Below, in pieces: positions 59,177 through 64,000 of a stretch of 64,000 bases of DNA. Origin of the DNA: Pyrenopolyporus hunteri (Eukaryota > Ascomycota > Sordariomycetes > Xylariales > Hypoxylaceae); the NCBI GenBank assembly GCA_902806595.1, contig CADCXC010000011.1:868001-932000 (forward strand), in the 5' to 3' direction. Each line of letters begins with the position of its first letter. Position 1 is the stretch's first letter. The notes beneath the pieces were generated by a model, which was not told the DNA's origin, ran no database searches, and worked only from the letters and a program-made list of their open reading frames with translations. A program made the position numbers and the translations under genes.

Positions 59177-62100
59177 ATTCTCTTTACCAACCATAGGGGA
59201 CATCTTTCGTTCGAATCATTATAAACTTCCAACTTCAAAAGTTGAAGAATCAACCGTCATCATAAATAATAAGGATCTGGCATACACTTCGTGCTCCCAT
59301 TTTTGAGATGATTCGACTTTCGATAGGGTTACGTCTAATGCCGGGTTGGCATCAAGCACACATTGGTGTGGTTAGCCTAGGAGTGCTAAGGCTTTCACGG
59401 GCGAACCATTTCCACCGTAATAAACCTCAGTTGACCCTCTCAACCCTAACTTGCCTTGCTCTATTCTACGTTGATGTCATTCTAAGGTGTGTTGCTCGAC
59501 GACGTCGGGTTTATTGGCCCTTTAATGGGCTGTCCTTAAAATTTGGCGTCAGAACATCGCGGTTGATAGCAACCGGTAACAATGCCTATCGATACCCCCA
59601 TGCATTTTAACCGGAGTTCAACAACATTTGGCAGTGACACCCGATGCATATACATGTCATGTCGGTTACTATTCTATAAATACCATATTCCCACCGAGGA
59701 AGCACAGCTAGGCTCCGCAACCAGTCGATCGATAACCAACGAGGAAGGTTAGTTATCAAGACTTAACCATATGTGCCACGTCTTGGATGCAGAAATTAAT
59801 AGGTCAACAGAATATTAAGCACCCAATTCTCAGCAACTCTTCGGATCCGAGTCTTCTCATCCGATATCGAACTTTGTTGGTTAGGAGGAAGGGTCGTCGT
59901 GGCGTATTGGCTTTGTAGGACGATTGTGGCATTCGATTATGTGCCTCCTTATCTAATAATTACTTGTTTCTATTCACCTTTTCAACAGCGTGATAAATGT
60001 ACTTGAGCTCTTAGTTGAAACTAATTACCTGTCTATGATCAACCGAGAGAACGGTCGAACCCAGGTTTCCTGTAACGGTAGCAACGTGGTGAAGCCCTAC
60101 CATAATTATAGAAATGCTCGCCAAAGTGAATTCATTGTTGATCCCATATCAGGTCACCCTTGAGAGGAATTTCCTAGGTTAAGAGTGTAAGAGAATTCCT
60201 ACCCTCTCATACCATGAACCCAGTGGAACTTATGATCGTCGTCGGAGTCTCAAGCGCAGCAAGAAAATCCTTCCTTTCATAAGTTTACCTTTCGTCTAGC
60301 TCTTCTGGTCTCTGATATTTATATTCAACCGTCACTCATTCGCCCCCTTGCTTTTACTATTCTCTCCACCCCGCTTACCTTAATCCTTTGGCCCGCACTG
60401 GAAGGGTGGCTGGATACCTGCAACGGGCTAGACCAGCATCTCGATCATAGCATCCATAAATGTTGACACCTCACAACCACGTCTCTATAACAAGCAAGAT
60501 CGAGAAACTCGGCAATGCCGAATTCGACTGATTTGGATAGCAGTGGGGCCCAGCTAGTAATCTGCTGGCATCGGATGTTTCTGCATGTCGACATTTAGAG
60601 CTAGATGACCCACGATTCGTATCCCCTACTTAGTCCACTTGGGAACCTTGGATTTCCTATTTCGACGTGAAGCAGCTGGAGAGGCACTATGCTTACGGTA
60701 GTCCATCCACACACCTATAACCTAACTCGGGGTTCCTAAGCCAGCTAAGCAAGGAAGAAACATGAACATACTCGAGAGATCCACAACACCATCGCTTTCA
60801 CGTAACCGGCCCCAGACTTCCTACGCGCAACACCGCCGGACACGTCTCAGCGCCCAGAGCGTATACTGTGCTGCAGCGGGATGTCGGTGAGCTGCTCCCC
60901 GGCCACGTCGAGCCCACCCGAATGAACGGTGTCCCGGATGCCGATCCGGTACAGTTGCTTGTCCCCCCGTGGGATCCGCAACGTCTAACCCGACCCGCTT
61001 ATCACTTTCCGTGTTCGACAGAGCGCTGGGGGCGGTGGCGGGAAAATGGACACGGTGGGTACGGGGTTGGAATTCGACGCGTAAAATGCTCCATCCAGGT
61101 TTTCATTGGCGACGACGCTGGGCCCCATTGCCGCGCGCAAGGGAGGAATCTCCCGATAGGGGTATCCGGGTGGGACGGCCCCGTCGAGACGTGCCCAAAC
61201 AAGCCGACCGCGAGGAATTTCCTCGTATCGATTCTGATCTACAGGGGCCCTGCGAAGATAAGGCTTCTGGAAATGGGTTATCAACTCTGACCGAAATATT
61301 CTGCCGCGCTTCTATCCTCCCGTCCAAGCTCAATGCCCCTCATTCTCCTGTCAATATGAACAAACAAGGTGTAGAAGGATCGGTTGCTAGGGCACTCGGC
61401 ATTTTGAGTGTTGCTTGCGGTGTCTATTTTTCATGTGATCTCGACTCAGTTGGACTTATTTATTGTAGTTAAAGTCGGCACTCGCCGACTCAGTCCAGCC
61501 TATGAACACCTATAAAATGAGTCCTGAGGCGAAGATGCTGATGCAGGTACAAGAACGTATATCCAACCACCACTTCGGTGTGATAGCTGGAGCTATGATT
61601 GGCTAGAAACCCATCGTAGGCATTGATTAAGTTGAGATGCTTATCTCATACGCTTATACACACCTACCGCTGAAGGCATCTTGAATCACTGAAGTGCTGG
61701 TAGAAGGAAGCCATTACCGACATATCACTGTTTTCACGATGCCGAGGGACTTGAATTTGAAGTATCGTGCTGCATTAACTAATAAAAACTATTACTATTC
61801 CAGATCTCTAAAATCAAAAACCCCTAACCATGCCCCCCTTTCGAGCTCGTGCTCATTGTCTAGACCGATACATAGGTGACCGGATTACAGCGTGACATAA
61901 CGTCCGACAACCTTACACTAGCAATACAAGTAAGGGAGAATCCATGATGAGGTCGGCCCATTTCCCTTTTCCCGTAATCTCATATGCCTTTTCTTTTCCC
62001 TCCCGATTTCCCGATAATATGTAACAGAAATGACGAACAAAGGGAAAACATTAAAAAGAAAAGTTATGACGATGTGACATGGAGATGATGTCCGCTAAAT

Positions 62101-62549
62101 AATAAGTAAGTCCACTGGACAGCTTTGAACATTATATCGCTCGTTCGTTCGGTGCCCCCTCCCTCGTACATGGACTTCGACGAAAAATGGTACAACTATG
62201 ATTAACAAAGGAAAACATACCACTCCCTCGTCTCTCTCTCTCTCCAGTCTCCCCGTCGTCTCCGTGATGATTTTATGTATTCCGTAATAGTAATAATAAT
62301 CCATGTCTGTCGAACCGCGACAAGGCGTGGTGGGATCGCCCGCTCGTCGGCAATGTAGCGTTCAGTCTCGCCCCGAAACCCCCCCCTTCCCGTATTCCGC
62401 TCTATTACCTCGTTTTTGGATGTTATTAATATGGTGATGATCTCTCTTTTCTCTATGCCTCTCCGACCCGGACCTCGATTATTGGATTAAGTGGACTACC
62501 ACTGGTGCTCGTTGGTGTAGTTTGGTGTGTGGACGATGTGTTGATTGAC
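59177..62549. other. Intergenic region between BYE1 and the coiled-coil gene
   Basis: About 3.4 kb. 59177-60780 shows no gene. 60847-61313 has a GC-rich patch with possible coding remains on the minus strand. 61471-61489 has a short AGTCGGC/GCCGACT hairpin. 61900-62549 is probably the 3' region of the coiled-coil gene, with pyrimidine runs and CT repeats near 62226-62246. Confidence 0.55.
60847..61313 (-). pseudogene. Possible gene fragment or decayed exon(s), family unknown
   Basis: One minus-strand frame runs from about 61313 to a TGA at 60847-60849 with a single in-frame TAG at 60985-60987. Both sides of the TAG look protein-like: upstream ...VWARLDGAVPPGYPYREIPP..., downstream TLRIPRGDKQLYRIGIRDTV.... 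The TAG could be a RIP-type CAG change. Alternatively it is the 3' end of a 78-nt intron (GT at 61062-61061, AG at 60986-60985) that would keep the frame; its branch site is weak. A TAG at the left end could likewise be an acceptor. No start codon or upstream exon was found, and I do not recognise the family. Overlapping plus-strand frames (60868-61290, 60969-61472) are also open, as expected in GC-rich DNA. Confidence 0.3.
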
Positions 62550-64000
62550 TTATGCCGGCGACCGGTCCCTGTCCTTGAGCGCGTCCCGTGTCGTGACGTA
62601 CACGGTGCCACCCTTCTCGGGAGGAGTCCGGACGAAGACCAGGCTGGAGGATGGGGAGCGGCTCTGGCGCTTCTGTCGCGAGTTGCTGCGCGACTTGGAG
62701 CGCCCTTGGAGCTTGTTCACGGTGGCTTGGAGGTCGTTGATTTGGGCAGTCGAAAAGGCCTGCGATGCGTTGGCATCCGCGAGGAGCTGGTTCGTCGAGT
62801 TGAGTCGCATGGTTAGCACCTGCACTTGCTCGGTCAGGTCGGGCACCTTGTCCGCCTCAGCCCTGAGATCATTGATCCTGCATTCGAGGTCCATCTTCTC
62901 CATCATCAAGGCCGTAACTTTGTCGGCTTCAACTTGGAGGTCCCTGGACTTGGCCAGGAGGTTGGCCTCGAGGGAAGCTTTCTCCTGGAATAGAGTGGGG
63001 ATCTTATCGGCTTCGGCCTGAAGTTCCTTCTTCATGACCTCCAGAACCGTCTTCTCGATTGCTAGTGTGGTGACCTTGCCCTCGAGTTCCTTGACGTTCC
63101 CTTGGAGTGAGTTCTTCTCCTCGTTTAGCTTGGCGAAACCGGTGCTCTCTTCAAGGCTCTTAGCAGCGGCGGCGATCTTGTCTTTCTCCTCCTGCAGCGC
63201 CTTGGCGACTTCTTGGTGCTTTCCAACGTCGGCTTCGAGTCCCTTGGATCGTTCCTCAAGGCCTGCATGTTCTTGGCGAAGCTTCTCTAGGTCGCTGCTC
63301 ACCTTCTCGAACTCAGCGGCGCGGATCGCGAGCTGCTCCTTTTCTGATTCGAGAACCTCGTTCCGCCGCCGCATCAGACTGAGCTCCGCCTCGACGGTGG
63401 CCAAATTGGTCCGGATAGTCATCAATTGGGTATCAACCTGTAGGCGTTCCGATGCAAGGGCGATGTTAGCGTCCCTGGATCCAGCAACCTCGGTGACTAA
63501 ACCATCGATTGTCGACTGCTTGTCGTCCAGTGTAGCCTTAAGATCCGAGACTTGCTTGTTGAGGCCCGAGATTTGCTCGTTAAGGTCGGAGACTTGCTTG
63601 TCAAGGTCCTGCTTCGAGAACTCGAATTGCTTTCCAAGGTCGTCTTTGGTGGCTTCGAGTTGCTTTTCAAAGTCGCCCTTGGCGGTCTCGAGCTGCTTCT
63701 CGAGATCGCCCTTAGTAACTTCTAATTGCTTCTCAAGGTCATCTCTAGCAGTCCTCGCGGCGTCAAGTTGTTCCTGAAGCTCTTGCTTCTCGGACTTAAC
63801 GGTCTCTATCTGCTTCTGAAGCTCCTCCTTGCCGGCCTTTTCCGACTCGACGTCTTTCTCGAGGGCGCTCTTATCAGACTCAAGCGATGCGACGTGCGTC
63901 TTGAGGGACTCTATCTCTTGCTCAAAGCCCTTGACTTTCTTCTCAAGAGCGCGCCTCTCATCTTCTAGGCCAGCGATATGGCACCGCAACTCTCCCCTTT
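62550..64000 (-). CDS. Long coiled-coil protein, C-terminal part (N-terminus outside window)
   Basis: The frame is open from the right edge of the window to a stop at 62550, so at least 482 codons belong to a gene that begins beyond 64000; the first ATG inside is not the real start. Almost all of it is coiled coil rich in Glu, Lys, Gln and Leu. A run of 11-residue repeats (DLEKQLEVTKG-like) covers about six units around 63560-63740. Further on, an EADK(V/I)P.L..E motif recurs three times (around 62830-63030). The last 50 residues are different: an Arg/Ser tract (SKSRSNSRQKRQSRSPSSS), then LVFVRTPPEKGGTVYVTTRD, which looks like a short conserved tail. No motor or ATPase motif is in view, so a myosin, kinesin or SMC assignment is not supported. 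A scaffold or filament role is inferred only from shape. Confidence 0.8.
   Translation of the reverse strand, partial: RGELRCHIAGLEDERRALEKKVKGFEQEIESLKTHVASLESDKSALEKDVESEKAGKEELQKQIETVKSEKQELQEQLDAARTARDDLEKQLEVTKGDLEKQLETAKGDFEKQLEATKDDLGKQFEFSKQDLDKQVSDLNEQISGLNKQVSDLKATLDDKQSTIDGLVTEVAGSRDANIALASERLQVDTQLMTIRTNLATVEAELSLMRRRNEVLESEKEQLAIRAAEFEKVSSDLEKLRQEHAGLEERSKGLEADVGKHQEVAKALQEEKDKIAAAAKSLEESTGFAKLNEEKNSLQGNVKELEGKVTTLAIEKTVLEVMKKELQAEADKIPTLFQEKASLEANLLAKSRDLQVEADKVTALMMEKMDLECRINDLRAEADKVPDLTEQVQVLTMRLNSTNQLLADANASQAFSTAQINDLQATVNKLQGRSKSRSNSRQKRQSRSPSSSLVFVRTPPEKGGTVYVTTRDALKDRDRSPA

Noticed and set aside
60040..60110. GGTCGAACCC near 60053 as a minus-strand tRNA B box
   Set aside because: Flanking sequence does not fold as a tRNA and has no A box.

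Overview
The window is nuclear DNA of a filamentous ascomycete (Pezizomycotina; a Sordariomycete is my best guess). The genes have 60-70 nt introns with GT...AG ends and CTAAC-type branch points, their products match conserved fungal families, and about 30 kb shows extreme repeat-induced point mutation (RIP). The intergenic DNA is full of short TAGGTACCTA-like palindromes. No tRNA, rRNA or CRISPR was recognised.

Left half. Bases 1-1570 hold no gene. From about 1576 to 31319 lies one block of about 29.7 kb, close to 10% GC in the parts I counted. It is bounded exactly at its composition edges by a 116-bp inverted repeat (1581-1696 against 31199-31314; the inner 66 bp match at 59 positions and all seven differences are transitions). 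A candidate 5-bp target duplication (CTTAT) lies 5 bp outside each arm. I read the block as a single giant terminal-inverted-repeat element destroyed by RIP. Most remaining cytosines in it are in CpG. It contains a sharply bounded, un-RIPped island of tandem arrays (about 11997-13272), five copies of a dispersed repeat of about 260 bp, a long palindrome at 17929-18693, a satellite at 8530-8985, and one place where a decayed protein-coding repeat can still be read (3380-3783).

Middle. 31325-39754 and 40976-50166 are gene-poor; only one conserved fungal gene lies between them (39755-40975, a 'vegetative cell wall protein gp1'-type protein of unproven function). The non-coding DNA has simple repeats and TAGGTACC-rich stretches.

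Right part, a housekeeping cluster. 50167-51102 (+) is a single-pass membrane protein with an acidic ectodomain. 51705-53218 (-) is a GMPPA-type GDP-mannose pyrophosphorylase of four exons. 54119-55068 (-) is the 20S proteasome subunit alpha-3 (Pre9/PSMA4 type) of four exons. 56393-59176 (+) is a BYE1-type transcription factor (PHD, TFIIS central domain, SPOC). 62550-64000 (-) is the C-terminal part of a long coiled-coil protein running off the window. These genes do not form a pathway. PRE9 and BYE1 are divergent over a 1.3-kb spacer; the membrane protein gene and the GMPPA gene are convergent.
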